Part shown: in pieces, positions 35,372-43,885 of the stretch
Position numbering within the stretch: position 1 is the first letter of the stretch
How the letters are laid out: each line of letters begins with the position of its first letter
Assembly: GCA_009886115.1 (NCBI GenBank)
Contig: VFJJ01000014.1
Coordinates: forward strand, 1 to 44,229
DNA length: 44,229 bases
Reading direction: 5' to 3'
Source of the DNA: Actinomycetota bacterium
GTDB taxonomy: Bacteria > Actinomycetota > Acidimicrobiia > IMCC26256 > VFJJ01
Made by a program: the position numbers and the translations under genes
The notes under the pieces: model-generated
The model's database searches: none
What the model saw: only the letters and a program-made list of their open reading frames with translations
Told to the model about the DNA's origin: nothing

Positions 35372-35391
35372 ACGGTGCTGAAGTGTAATAT
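35364..35391. promoter_or_regulatory. Overlapping divergent promoters of the PaaX regulator and desaturase
   Basis: For the plus strand, TTGGCT (35364-35369) and TAATAT (35386-35391) with a 16-base spacer end six bases before ATG 35398, giving a leaderless desaturase mRNA. On the minus strand TATTAC in the same A/T-rich patch lies 13 bases before ATG 35371. The two promoters share sequence, so one bound regulator would affect both. No clear palindromic operator is visible. Confidence 0.55.
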
Positions 35392-35397
35392 GCATCG

Positions 35398-36351
35398 ATG
35401 ACGGCGACGACGATGGTCCCCGCCCCCGGCCTGCTCCCCGACACGCTCCCGCGGGGTGATCTCAGCGCCGACGGTCGCCCGACCGGCGAGCTGCGCACAA
35501 CGCTCCGGCGCATCCCCTCGCTCCGCAACGGGTTCACGGTGCTCGCCGCGCTGGTGCAGTCGGTCGGCGTGTACGTGGCCGCCGGTCTCATCGACCGTTG
35601 GTGGGTGTGGCCCATGGCGTTCGTGCTCGTCGGACGGGGCTTCGTGCTCCTGAGCATCCTCGCCCACGAGGCTGCGCACCGCCTGCTGTTCGCCCGGCGC
35701 TCGCTCAACGACACCGTCGGCCGGTGGCTCACGGCCTACCCGGCGTTGTTGCCCATCGACGTGTACCGGCGGGCGCACATGGCCCATCATCGTCACGAGT
35801 TCGGCCCCGACGAGCCCGACCTCGGCCTCTACCGGGGCTATCCGATCACCCCGGCGTCGTTGCGCCGCAAGCTCGTTCGCGACGCGTGCTTCGTGTCGGG
35901 CTGGAAGAACCTCCGCCCGCTCGGTCGGGCTCTCCGTCGTCGTTCGCCCGACGCCTGGGGGATCGTCGCCGCGCAGGCAGTGCTGCTCGTCGCCGGTGTG
36001 CTGCTCGGGCACTGGTGGATGTATCCGGTGCTCTGGCTGGCGCCGTGGATGACGGTGTGGCGGGTGCTCAACCGGCTCCGGGCGATCGCCGAGCACGCAG
36101 GGATGGAGGAGTCGCGCGACCGGCGGCGCACCACGCACGTCGTGCGCCAGAGCCCCCTGGCCCGATGCTGGATCGTGCCCTACCGCACCGGATGGCACCT
36201 CGCGCACCACGTCGACTCCGGCGTGCCGTTCCGTGCGTTGCCACGCCTGCATGACGAGCTCGTGGCCGCCAGATGGGTGCCGCCGGGGCTCGAGTGGCGG
36301 TCGTACCGCGCCCTGTGGCGAGCACTGCGGGCCGCCCCGCCCGCCGCCTGA
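35398..36351 (+). CDS. Membrane fatty-acid desaturase/hydroxylase family protein
   Basis: A 317-aa di-iron membrane enzyme. The three histidine boxes are intact: H90-EAA-H94, HMAHHRH (H127, H130, H131, H133) and GWHLAHH (H267, H270, H271). Hydrophobic helices lie before the first box (about 50-88) and between the second and third boxes. These enzymes use O2 to desaturate or hydroxylate lipid chains. The short length and HEAAH first box fit a compact bacterial desaturase; the substrate is unknown. Divergent from the PaaX regulator, suggesting control by an acyl-CoA signal. The stop is 13 bases from the convergent permease gene. Confidence 0.9.
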   Translation: MTATTMVPAPGLLPDTLPRGDLSADGRPTGELRTTLRRIPSLRNGFTVLAALVQSVGVYVAAGLIDRWWVWPMAFVLVGRGFVLLSILAHEAAHRLLFARRSLNDTVGRWLTAYPALLPIDVYRRAHMAHHRHEFGPDEPDLGLYRGYPITPASLRRKLVRDACFVSGWKNLRPLGRALRRRSPDAWGIVAAQAVLLVAGVLLGHWWMYPVLWLAPWMTVWRVLNRLRAIAEHAGMEESRDRRRTTHVVRQSPLARCWIVPYRTGWHLAHHVDSGVPFRALPRLHDELVAARWVPPGLEWRSYRALWRALRAAPPAA

Positions 36352-36364
36352 GCGGCCCAGCGGC

Positions 36365-38236
36365 TCAGCGCTGGACGTCGTCCTCTGCGTTGAGGTGGTA
36401 GGGGACCGACGTCACCACGGTGCCCTCGCGGAACAGCAGCTTGCCCTTGAGGCGTAGGGCCGACTGGTTGTGCAGGAGCTGCGCCGACCAGTTCGCCACG
36501 ACGAACTCGGGGATGACCACGGTGATGGTGTCGTTCGACCAGCGGTCGTCGAGCTCGTCGACGTAGCGCATGACGGGCTCGACGAGCTCACGGTACGGCG
36601 AGTGCACGATCTCGAGGGGCACGTCGAGGCCGAACTCCTCCCACTGGGCCTCGATCTCCTCGCGATCGTGGTCCTCGAACGAGACGAAGACCGCCACAAG
36701 ATGTTGCGGCCGCAATGACTTGGCGTAGTCGAGGGCCTTCAGCACGCCGCGGTGAACCCGACCCACGAGCACGACCACCGTGTGGTTGACCGATTCTCGC
36801 TGTACCTGAGCGGGCACCACCGCCAGGGCTGCGCCGACACGTCGGTAGTGACGCTTGATCGACATGAACAAGAAGATGATCATCGGTACCACGATGATCG
36901 GGACCCAGGCGCCGATCGTGAACTTCGTGATGCCCACGATGAGGGTGACCGCTCCGGTGGCGACTGCGCCGACGAAGTTGATGGCGACGCCGGACTTCCA
37001 GTTGGGCTCTCGCAGCTTGCGGTGATGCACCACCATCCCGGCCTGGGAGAGGGTGAACGAGGTGAACACGCCGATGGCGTACAAGGGGATCAGCCGGGTC
37101 GTGACCCCACCGAACACGATGATGAGGATCCCGGCGAACACCGCCAGGAAGAGCACGCCGTTCGAGAAGACCAGCCGATCGCCCCGGTTCGAGAGCTGAC
37201 GGGGGAGGTACCCGTCCCGGGCGATGATCGACGACAAACGGGGGAAGTCGGCGTAGGCGGTGTTGGCGGCGAGGACGAGGATGGCCGCCGTGGCGAGCTG
37301 CAGCACCCAGTAGAACACGCCGTCGCCGATGCTGACCCGGGCCATCTGGGAGATGACCGTCACCTCGTGGCTCGGGTACGGGCGCACCTTGTGGGCCAGG
37401 ATCGACACGCCGAGGAACAGCGCTCCGAGGATGGCCCCCATCCAGACCATGGTGTTCGCCGCGTTCTTGGCCTCGGGCTTGCGGAAGGCCGGCACGCCGT
37501 TCGAGATGGCCTCGACGCCCGACAGCGCCACGGCGCCCGACGAGAACCCGCGGAGGATGAGGAAGAGCCCGAGCGTGCCGCCCGACTCGAGCATCGCCTC
37601 CGACTGCTCGGCGTCGTACGGCACCTGATCGAGGTCGCCCATGAGCCCCTTGACCAGGGCGATGCCGAGCATGACCGACAGGCTCACGATGTACAGGTAC
37701 GTCGGGACGGCGAAGATGCGGCCCGACTCCTTGATGCCCCGAAGGTTCATCATCGTCACGAGCGCGATGAGCGCCAGGCACAAGAGGACGCGATGCTGAG
37801 CGAGGTCGCGGAACGTGGGGATCGAGATGATCGCGGAGACGCCGGCCGCGATCGACACGGCGACGGTGAGGATGTAGTCGATGAGCAGTGAGGCCCCGGC
37901 CACGAGTGATGGGGCCTCCCCCAGGTTCTCCCGGCTCACGATGTACGACCCGCCGCCGCTCGGGTAGGCGAAGATCGTCTGGCGATACGACACCACCACG
38001 ATCACGAGCAGCACCAAGACCCCGATGGCGATCGGGATGAGCACCGACAGGCCCAGCGTCAGCGATGACGCGCCCAACGCGGTGACGAAGAGGATCTCCT
38101 CGGTGGCGTAGGCCGTCGACGAGATGGCGTCGGACGAGAACGTCGCCAACCCGATCCGCTTCGAGAGGCGCTGGTGCTCCTGCTCGGTGGTGGCGATCGG
38201 GCGACCGACGAGGAGGCGCTTCATCCATCCGAGCAC
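36365..38236 (-). CDS. KimA-like APC-superfamily potassium permease (copy 1)
   Basis: A 623-aa transporter with about 12 transmembrane helices (residues about 30-455), followed by a soluble domain of about 150 residues. The N-terminus LSKRIGLATFSSDAISSTAYATEEIL and YPSGGGSYIVSREN mark the APC/KimA group. The cytoplasmic end (VNHTVVVLVGRVHRGVLKALDYAKSLRP) is a universal-stress-like fold. Bacillus KimA takes up K+ with protons and is inhibited by cyclic di-AMP through this domain. The actinobacterial neighbour arrangement with trkA genes supports potassium. Ion specificity and c-di-AMP binding are inference. A near-homologue follows 37 bases upstream. Confidence 0.82.
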   Translation of the reverse strand: MLGWMKRLLVGRPIATTEQEHQRLSKRIGLATFSSDAISSTAYATEEILFVTALGASSLTLGLSVLIPIAIGVLVLLVIVVVSYRQTIFAYPSGGGSYIVSRENLGEAPSLVAGASLLIDYILTVAVSIAAGVSAIISIPTFRDLAQHRVLLCLALIALVTMMNLRGIKESGRIFAVPTYLYIVSLSVMLGIALVKGLMGDLDQVPYDAEQSEAMLESGGTLGLFLILRGFSSGAVALSGVEAISNGVPAFRKPEAKNAANTMVWMGAILGALFLGVSILAHKVRPYPSHEVTVISQMARVSIGDGVFYWVLQLATAAILVLAANTAYADFPRLSSIIARDGYLPRQLSNRGDRLVFSNGVLFLAVFAGILIIVFGGVTTRLIPLYAIGVFTSFTLSQAGMVVHHRKLREPNWKSGVAINFVGAVATGAVTLIVGITKFTIGAWVPIIVVPMIIFLFMSIKRHYRRVGAALAVVPAQVQRESVNHTVVVLVGRVHRGVLKALDYAKSLRPQHLVAVFVSFEDHDREEIEAQWEEFGLDVPLEIVHSPYRELVEPVMRYVDELDDRWSNDTITVVIPEFVVANWSAQLLHNQSALRLKGKLLFREGTVVTSVPYHLNAEDDVQR

Positions 38237-38273
38237 GAGGGCCGACGCTACTCCGGCCGACCGACTCGATCGA

Positions 38274-40208
38274 TCATCCCGGCGTCTCCGGCGTGGCCGA
38301 AGGCGCCGCCATCGTGGCGTTGGGAGTGGGGGTGGGGGCCCGGCTCGATGCTTCGGGCTCGACGTGGTAGGGGACCGAGGTCACGACGGTCCCGGGCCGG
38401 TAGAGCAGCCGTCCCTTCAGGCGCAGGGCCGACTGGTTGTGCAGCGCCTGTTCCCACCAACGCCCGACGACGAACTCGGGGATGACCACGGTGATGCGGT
38501 CGTTGTGCCAGCGCGTGTCGAGCTCCTCGAGGTAGCGCTCGACGGCGTTGACGAGCTCGCGATAGGGCGAGTGCACCAGCTCGAGGGTGACGTCGATCCC
38601 GAAGCGCTCCCATTGGTCCTCCATCTCGATCCGGTCTTCGTCCTCGAACGTGACGTAGACCGCGACGAGATGTTGGGGGCGCAGCGACTTGGCGTACTCG
38701 AGGGCCTCGACCACACCTCGATGGATCTTGCCCACGAGCACCACGACGGTGTGGTTGGGGAACCCTCGCCGCACCTCGTGCGGTGCGAGCATCAACGCCA
38801 TGTTGACCCGGTCGTAGTGGCGCCGGATGCCGCTGAAGAGCGCGATCACGGTCGGGATGACCACGATCGGCAGCCACGCGCCCTTCGAGAACTTCGACAC
38901 GGCGACGATCACCAGCACCACGAACGTCATGGCGGCGCCAACCCCGTTGACGACCGCCCGAAGCTTCCATCCCGGGTCGCGGAGGTTGCGACCCCGAGCC
39001 ACCATGCCGAGCTGCGAGAGCGTGAACGACGTGAACACGCCCACGGCATAGAGCGGGATGAGCGCCGTGGTGATCCCACCGAAGGCCACGAGCAGCGCCC
39101 CGGCCGAGACGGCGAGGAAGAGGATCCCGTTCGAGAACACGAGCCGGTCGCCCCGGTTCGCGAACTGGCGGGGGAGGAACCCGTCCCGGGAGATGATCGA
39201 CGACAGGCGTGGGAAGTCGGCGAAGGCGGTGTTGGCGGCCAGGGTCAAGATGGCCGCGGTGGCGAACTGGAGGATCACGTGCAGCGGGCCCTCGCCGAAC
39301 ACGACCCGGCCCATCTGGGAGATCACGGTCTCGTCGTGCGTCGGATAGGGCTCGACGTGCCTGGCGAGCACCGAAACACCGAGGAACAACGTGCCCAGGA
39401 TGATTCCCATCGTCCGCAGTGTCGAGGCCGCGTTCTTGGCTTCGGGCTTCTTGAACGCAGGAACGCCGTCGGCGAGCGCCTCGATCCCGGTGAGGGCCAC
39501 CGCCCCCGACGAGAAACCCTGGAGGAGCACCAGGGTGGTCAGGGTGCCCCCGGCGAACAGGTCGCCCTCGAAGGCCTCGGGGTCGAACGGCACGGTGCCG
39601 ATCCCGCCGCCGAGGAACTCCTTGCCGAGTCCGTATCCGATGAGCGTGGTGATCATCACGATGTAGACGTACGTGGGCACCGAGAACACCGCGCCCGACT
39701 CCTTCATGCCCCGGAGGTTGGCGACGGCGATGAGCAGGATCAGACCCAGGCCGAGCAGGACCCGCTGGTCCCTGAGGTCGCGAAAGGCCGGGATGGAGAT
39801 GATGGCCGCGACCCCGGCCGAGATCGACACCGCGACGGTGAGGATGTAGTCGACCAGCAACGACGCTCCCGCGATCAGCGACGGCAGCCGACCGAGGTTG
39901 TCGCGGCTCACCAGGTACGAGCCGCCCCCCTTGGGGTAGGCGAAGATCGTCTGCCGGTACGACGTGACGACGATGGCGATCAGGAACGCCACGACGATGC
40001 CGATGGGGATGAGCGTGTCGAGCCCCAGCAGCAGGCTCGATCCACCCACGGCCGTGACGAAGAGGATCTCCTCGGTCGCGTACGCGGTCGACGAGATGGC
40101 GTCGGACGAGAACGTCGCGAGTGCGACCTTCTTCGAGAGCTTCTGGTGATCCTGATCGACCGTAGCGATGGGTCGACCGAGGAAGATCCGCTTCAACGGG
40201 TGAGACAT
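38274..40208 (-). CDS. KimA-like APC-superfamily potassium permease (copy 2)
   Basis: A 644-aa paralogue of the adjacent permease, collinear over its full length and clearly similar (for example FSSDAISSTAYATEEILFVTA and ANRGDRLVFSNGILFLAV), but diverged enough to be an old duplication. It has the same helices and C-terminal stress-like domain, plus a unique Pro/Thr/Ala tail of about 20 residues (APTPTPNATMAAPSATPE). It is transcribed first of the two and is divergent from trkA with 99 bases between them. Two copies may differ in affinity or in response to second messenger, but this cannot be read from sequence. Confidence 0.82.
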   Translation of the reverse strand: MSHPLKRIFLGRPIATVDQDHQKLSKKVALATFSSDAISSTAYATEEILFVTAVGGSSLLLGLDTLIPIGIVVAFLIAIVVTSYRQTIFAYPKGGGSYLVSRDNLGRLPSLIAGASLLVDYILTVAVSISAGVAAIISIPAFRDLRDQRVLLGLGLILLIAVANLRGMKESGAVFSVPTYVYIVMITTLIGYGLGKEFLGGGIGTVPFDPEAFEGDLFAGGTLTTLVLLQGFSSGAVALTGIEALADGVPAFKKPEAKNAASTLRTMGIILGTLFLGVSVLARHVEPYPTHDETVISQMGRVVFGEGPLHVILQFATAAILTLAANTAFADFPRLSSIISRDGFLPRQFANRGDRLVFSNGILFLAVSAGALLVAFGGITTALIPLYAVGVFTSFTLSQLGMVARGRNLRDPGWKLRAVVNGVGAAMTFVVLVIVAVSKFSKGAWLPIVVIPTVIALFSGIRRHYDRVNMALMLAPHEVRRGFPNHTVVVLVGKIHRGVVEALEYAKSLRPQHLVAVYVTFEDEDRIEMEDQWERFGIDVTLELVHSPYRELVNAVERYLEELDTRWHNDRITVVIPEFVVGRWWEQALHNQSALRLKGRLLYRPGTVVTSVPYHVEPEASSRAPTPTPNATMAAPSATPETPG

Positions 40209-40294
40209 GCGACGGGGACGTTAACCGCTCGCCGGGGCCGCGCGAACGTCCGAGGCTCCGAGCCTCATCGTGCGGCGCGCGACGACCTCGCCGG

Positions 40295-40300
40295 TAGAGT
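40295..40300 (+). promoter_or_regulatory. -10 box for a leaderless trkA transcript
   Basis: TAGAGT lies seven bases before ATG 40308, the same hexamer type and spacing as at 24244-24257. No proper Shine-Dalgarno is needed on a leaderless message. I looked for a cyclic-di-AMP (ydaO) riboswitch in the 99-base divergent region and saw none. Confidence 0.5.
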
Positions 40301-40307
40301 GGAAGCC

Positions 40308-40967
40308 ATGCACGTGGTCGTCGTCGGCTGTGGACGGGTCGGGTCGGAGTTGGCTGTGGCGCTCGAGCGCGACGGCAACACGGTCGCGGTCATCGACAAG
40401 AACCGCCAGACCCTCCTCCGCTTGCCCGAGCGCTTCTCGGGACGGGCGATCCTGGGTTTCGGGTTCGACCGCGACCATCTCGAGCAGGCCGGGATCAAGG
40501 AGGCCGGGGCGTTGGCCGCCGTCACGAGCGGTGACAACACGAACATCCTCACGGCCCGGATCGCCCGCGAGAGCTACGGCATCGAGAACGTGGTCGCGCG
40601 CATCTACGATCCCCGTCGGGCCGTCATCTACCAGCGCCTGGGGATCCCCACCGTGGCCAGCGTGGCCTGGACGACCGATCAGGCGCTGCGCAAGCTCACA
40701 CCCGAGAAGTCGGTGGTCGAGTGGTCCGATCCGACCGGGGGCATCGACCTCATCGAACGGATGCTGCCCGAGCGTTGGGCCGGCAAGAAGCTCGTCGATC
40801 TCGACGGCGGCGACCGGTTCCACGTCGTCTCGATCGTTCGGGCCGGCCGATCCCGGTTGTTCGCTCCCGAGTTGGTGGGCCAGGAGGGCGACGTGCTCCA
40901 CATCGCCGTCATGCGGGAATCGTCCGACCTGCTCGAGTCGCGCCTGCTCGCCGGGCCCGATCACTGA
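40308..40967 (+). CDS. trkA: TrkA/RCK potassium-uptake regulatory protein (first copy)
   Basis: A 219-aa cytoplasmic protein with one RCK_N Rossmann domain (VVVGCGRVGSELA, with acidic D35 in VIDKN binding NAD/NADH) and a C-terminal RCK_C domain (FHVVSIVRAGRSRLFAPEL). It corresponds to CeoB in mycobacteria. RCK proteins gate K+ transport by binding nucleotides. Here two copies and two KimA-like permeases are encoded together, so they probably regulate those permeases. The second copy begins 80 bases downstream, probably on the same transcript. Confidence 0.9.
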   Translation: MHVVVVGCGRVGSELAVALERDGNTVAVIDKNRQTLLRLPERFSGRAILGFGFDRDHLEQAGIKEAGALAAVTSGDNTNILTARIARESYGIENVVARIYDPRRAVIYQRLGIPTVASVAWTTDQALRKLTPEKSVVEWSDPTGGIDLIERMLPERWAGKKLVDLDGGDRFHVVSIVRAGRSRLFAPELVGQEGDVLHIAVMRESSDLLESRLLAGPDH

Positions 40968-41047
40968 GATCGCGTGTCACCGGCCGAACGGGTACGTCCA
41001 CGGGCCGTCCGAGCACCACACAGCACCGTTCGAGAAAGCAGGAGCAC

Positions 41048-41701
41048 ATGCGGGTGGCCATCGCCGGGGCGGGCAACGTCGGGACGTTCATCGCCCGTGA
41101 CCTCAAGGCCAACGGGCACGACGTCCTCATCATCGAGCAGGACCTCGACCTCGTCGCCAAGCTGAGCCCGACCCTCGATGTCGAGTGGCTCTGCGCCGAC
41201 GCCTGCGAGGTGTCGGCGCTGCACGACGCGCACCTCGAGAACGTCGACGTCGTGGTCGCTGCCACAGGAGACGACGAGGACAACCTGGTCGTGTCGCTGC
41301 TGGCGAAGCAGGAGTTCGCGGTGCAGCGCGTGGTGGCCCGGGTGAACCATCCCCAGAACGAGTGGCTGTTCAACGAGACCTGGGGTGTCGACCACGCGGT
41401 CTCGACCCCGCACATCCTCACCGCCCTGGTGGAAGAGGCCGTTGCCGTCGGGTCGCTCGTGCGGCTGCTCAACTTCGCCGACGCCCGCCTCGTCGAGGTG
41501 CGGCTCGCTCCCGACTCTCCGGCCGCGGGCAAGGACGTCGTCGAGCTCCAGGTTCCCCGCGACGCCACGGTGGTCGCCGTGGTGCGCGACCGTCACGTCA
41601 TCGTGCCCCGAGGCGAGACCGTCTTCGAGGTCGGCGACGAGGTGCTGCTCCTCGTCACCATGGACGCCGAGGACTCGGTCCGCGGCCTCTTCATCAAGTA
41701 G
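41048..41701 (+). CDS. trkA: TrkA/RCK potassium-uptake regulatory protein (second copy)
   Basis: A 217-aa RCK protein, CeoC-like. The nucleotide site is AIAGAGNVGTFIARDL with acidic E at the end of the second strand (IIEQD). VVVAATGDDEDNL is the middle of the Rossmann domain, and the RCK_C domain is VVELQVPRDATVVAVVRDRH. The two TrkA proteins are only distantly alike and probably form a hetero-assembly. GGAG just upstream of the ATG serves as ribosome site, though close (three bases). Confidence 0.9.
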   Translation: MRVAIAGAGNVGTFIARDLKANGHDVLIIEQDLDLVAKLSPTLDVEWLCADACEVSALHDAHLENVDVVVAATGDDEDNLVVSLLAKQEFAVQRVVARVNHPQNEWLFNETWGVDHAVSTPHILTALVEEAVAVGSLVRLLNFADARLVEVRLAPDSPAAGKDVVELQVPRDATVVAVVRDRHVIVPRGETVFEVGDEVLLLVTMDAEDSVRGLFIK

Positions 41702-41710
41702 CGACGCCCG

Positions 41711-41779
41711 GTCAACGGCCTGGGTCAACCACCCGACGTCAACGACCCGGCGTCAACGACCCGGTGTCAAGGACCCGGC
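41711..41779. repeat. Five tandem 14-bp units between convergent genes
   Basis: Units of GTCAACGACCCGGC lie at 41738, 41752 and 41766 (the last two with one and two changes). More degenerate units are at 41711 (13 bases) and 41724. They occupy the space between the trkA stop and the convergent OB-fold gene. CCGGCG (41775-41780) can pair with CGCCGG (41790-41795) in a weak hairpin that may help terminate. Confidence 0.8.
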
Positions 41780-41795
41780 GACGACGGGCCGCCGG

Positions 41796-42155
41796 TCAGA
41801 GCAGCTCGTAGCGCGGGTTGAGGATCTCGAGGCGCCCGTTGGGACCCGTCGGCGCGCCGCGCCCAGCGATCACGAGCCGTTTGCCGGGCGCCACGCCCGC
41901 GATGCGCCGCCGGCCCGTCCACACGGCGGTGAGGTAGCCGGTCCCGTCGGTGATGGTGGCCTGGAGCGTCGGCGAGCCGGCCCGGGGCACGATGCGCAGG
42001 GTGCTGATCTCGCCCACGATCGTGGCTTCCGATCGGGCGAGCACCTCCCCGATCGGGGTGGTGTGGGGCGTGCCGGCACAGAACTCGCGCAGCCGGGCGA
42101 GATCTTCATCGACGACCGAGGTCGCGAGCTTCTTGAACACCTTCCGCAACGCCAT
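41796..42155 (-). CDS. OB-fold nucleic-acid-binding protein
   Basis: A 119-aa single OB-fold protein. The strands TIVGEISTLRIVPRAGSPTLQATITDGTGYLTAVW and GKRLVIAGRG are the RecG-wedge/tRNA-anticodon type OB core. In actinobacteria a protein of this kind is conserved beside the TrkA pair (Rv2694c in M. tuberculosis) with no established role. It has no zinc motif or signal peptide. The stop abuts the repeat shared with trkA on the other strand. Confidence 0.8.
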   Translation of the reverse strand: MALRKVFKKLATSVVDEDLARLREFCAGTPHTTPIGEVLARSEATIVGEISTLRIVPRAGSPTLQATITDGTGYLTAVWTGRRRIAGVAPGKRLVIAGRGAPTGPNGRLEILNPRYELL

Positions 42156-42238
42156 CGCAGCCTCGGTCCCTTCCGTGCTCAGCGGGCTCGGGTTCGGCTC
42201 GACTGCCGTCCCGGCTCGGCCGGAGTGGAGTCTGCCCG

Positions 42239-43612
42239 TCAGGACGTGCCGCGGTCCAACATTCGTCGAGCCTCGTCGAGCCCGATGCCCGGCGCGAACA
42301 GCGGGCTCCGCGACGGCTTGACCCGGGTGCTCAAGCCCGCGAGCACGTCGAGACCGAGCGCGCCCACGGCCACGGCGAGCGCCGCGTCGAACGAGATCGT
42401 GAAGACCGACAGGCCGATCACCGTTGCCGCAGCCAGCGCGCTGAGCATGACGGCCCGACGGGCGATGCCGACCGATCCCGGTGACGCGTTCGGTGTGAGC
42501 GAGTAGAGCCCGAGCAGGAGGGCGCCGATGGCCACCAGCGCCGCCAGCACCCCGATCGTGGCCCGGGCCACGTCGACCGCGACACCGGCACCGCTGCCCG
42601 CACCCGGGTCGTCGTCGTCGGAACCAGCCCCGAGCCCCAGGGGATCGTCGGCGGTGTCTTCGGGGCCGGTCGAGGTGGCACCGGCTGCGGTGGTCGTGGT
42701 CGTGGTCGTGGAGCCTCGTCCGACCGTGGTCGCCGTCGAGGGGGGAGCGGCCGATCGGGAGGTGGTGGTCTCGCTCGACCCTCCGGTGGTCGCGCCCGCG
42801 CCGCTCGAGGCGGTACTCACCGACGACGCCACCGTCGATGTCGTCGTCGAGGAGGTCGACATCGAGGTCGAGGTCGCCGGACGGGTCGTGGTGCTCACGC
42901 CAGCTCCCGCGGGCAGCTGATCAGGTGTCGGGAGCGGCGGTACGAGGGCCGTCGTCGCCGGGGTGACATCGACCGTGGGAAAGGCCCCGCCGGTCCACCA
43001 TTGGTTGAACCCGAAGTCGGGGGTGAGCAGCGAGTAGGTCGCCGACGGCAGCTCGGGCACCACGTAGCTCACGTCGTACACCCGCACCGTCTTGGCCACC
43101 GGCACCGTCGACGAGCACGAGGTGGGCGTGAGCGTCTCGCGCCCGGATCCGGCGGTGGACGTCGCCCGAGCGAGCCAGGGCCCGTCGAGGCGATCGCCGA
43201 TGGTGTACTGCGAGAGGTCGGCCGTCGTGCCGAAGTACAGGACGGGTCGCCAGTTGGTGATCGTCCGCGTGGTGGAGCGCCCGAGGACGTCGGCACACAC
43301 CTTCGACTCGGCGTCGGGACTGAACGGTGTCGGGCCGACGTAGGTCCAGGTCATGACCACGTGGAGCAGGTCACCAGCCGTGACCACGGCCGGGTCGGCC
43401 ACGACCGTGAGGGTCGTGCTGGCGGCGCCGTCGCTCCACGACACGGTACCCACCGACGGGATGCCGATGACGGCCACGGCGGCGTCGGCCGGGATGGTGG
43501 GGGCAGACGTGGTGGTCGTGGTCGTGGTCGCGACCGGTGCGATCTGGGCGTTCGCCGTGGCGCCCCCGAGGGTGAGGGCGGCGAAGGCGACGAAGGTGGC
43601 GCCCACGACCAC
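42239..43612 (-). CDS. Secreted Thr-rich surface protein with C-terminal membrane helices
   Basis: A 457-aa protein of unknown function when started at GTG 43612. It has a signal segment (VVVGATFVAFAALTLGGATANA), then a beta-rich extracellular region with two cysteines (about 40-235). A Thr/Ser-rich stalk of about 100 residues follows, then an Asp-rich stretch (GSDDDDPGAG) and two to four helices near the C-terminus with a basic cytoplasmic end. The canonical start lacks the positive n-region. An in-frame ATC at 43663 would supply ATRPLPPRRRW, and no ATG, GTG or TTG exists between there and the upstream stop. The stalk is encoded by repeated ACC/ACG codons. No family recognised. Confidence 0.65.
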   Translation of the reverse strand: MVVGATFVAFAALTLGGATANAQIAPVATTTTTTTSAPTIPADAAVAVIGIPSVGTVSWSDGAASTTLTVVADPAVVTAGDLLHVVMTWTYVGPTPFSPDAESKVCADVLGRSTTRTITNWRPVLYFGTTADLSQYTIGDRLDGPWLARATSTAGSGRETLTPTSCSSTVPVAKTVRVYDVSYVVPELPSATYSLLTPDFGFNQWWTGGAFPTVDVTPATTALVPPLPTPDQLPAGAGVSTTTRPATSTSMSTSSTTTSTVASSVSTASSGAGATTGGSSETTTSRSAAPPSTATTVGRGSTTTTTTTAAGATSTGPEDTADDPLGLGAGSDDDDPGAGSGAGVAVDVARATIGVLAALVAIGALLLGLYSLTPNASPGSVGIARRAVMLSALAAATVIGLSVFTISFDAALAVAVGALGLDVLAGLSTRVKPSRSPLFAPGIGLDEARRMLDRGTS

Positions 43613-43669
43613 GGCGAGGGGTGCTGTCCAGCGGCGTCGAGGAGGAAGCGGTCGTGTGGCGATGTCGGC

Positions 43670-43675
43670 ACTATC
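43670..43675 (-). promoter_or_regulatory. Possible -10 box before an ATC start
   Basis: On the minus strand GATAGT is followed after six bases by ATC (43663-43661) in frame with the Thr-rich gene. It differs from TATAGT at one position; the -35 region is weak. The rest of the 273 bases between this gene and the divergent one shows no other gene. Confidence 0.3.
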
Positions 43676-43885
43676 GGCCGCGACGCCCGACGGCTTGAAC
43701 GATGCGTCAGGATTCGTCCATGAATCGACCGATTCGTTCCCGGGCGTGCTTCGAGGGCATCAATCGGACATCGTTGCCGAAACAGGGACGTCGAGTCCGA
43801 TGCCTCTGAAGGTTGCTCGGCCGTCGCGCCGATGACCTTCACCGAACGATCTCGCCGCCCTCGTCATCCGATCGGAGCATCAGGC

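Noticed and set aside
40209-40307. Cyclic-di-AMP (ydaO) riboswitch before the KimA-like gene
   Set aside because: The divergent gap is only 99 bases and lacks the conserved elements; control, if any, would be at protein level.
38124-40967. 947-codon plus-strand frame opposite the permeases ending in trkA
   Set aside because: Only the last 219 codons (from 40308) are the real trkA gene; the rest is antisense to KimA-like copy 2.
41775-41795. Terminator between trkA and the OB-fold gene
   Set aside because: CCGGCG/CGCCGG can pair, but the stem is short and there is no U-tract on either strand; noted only within the repeat entry.
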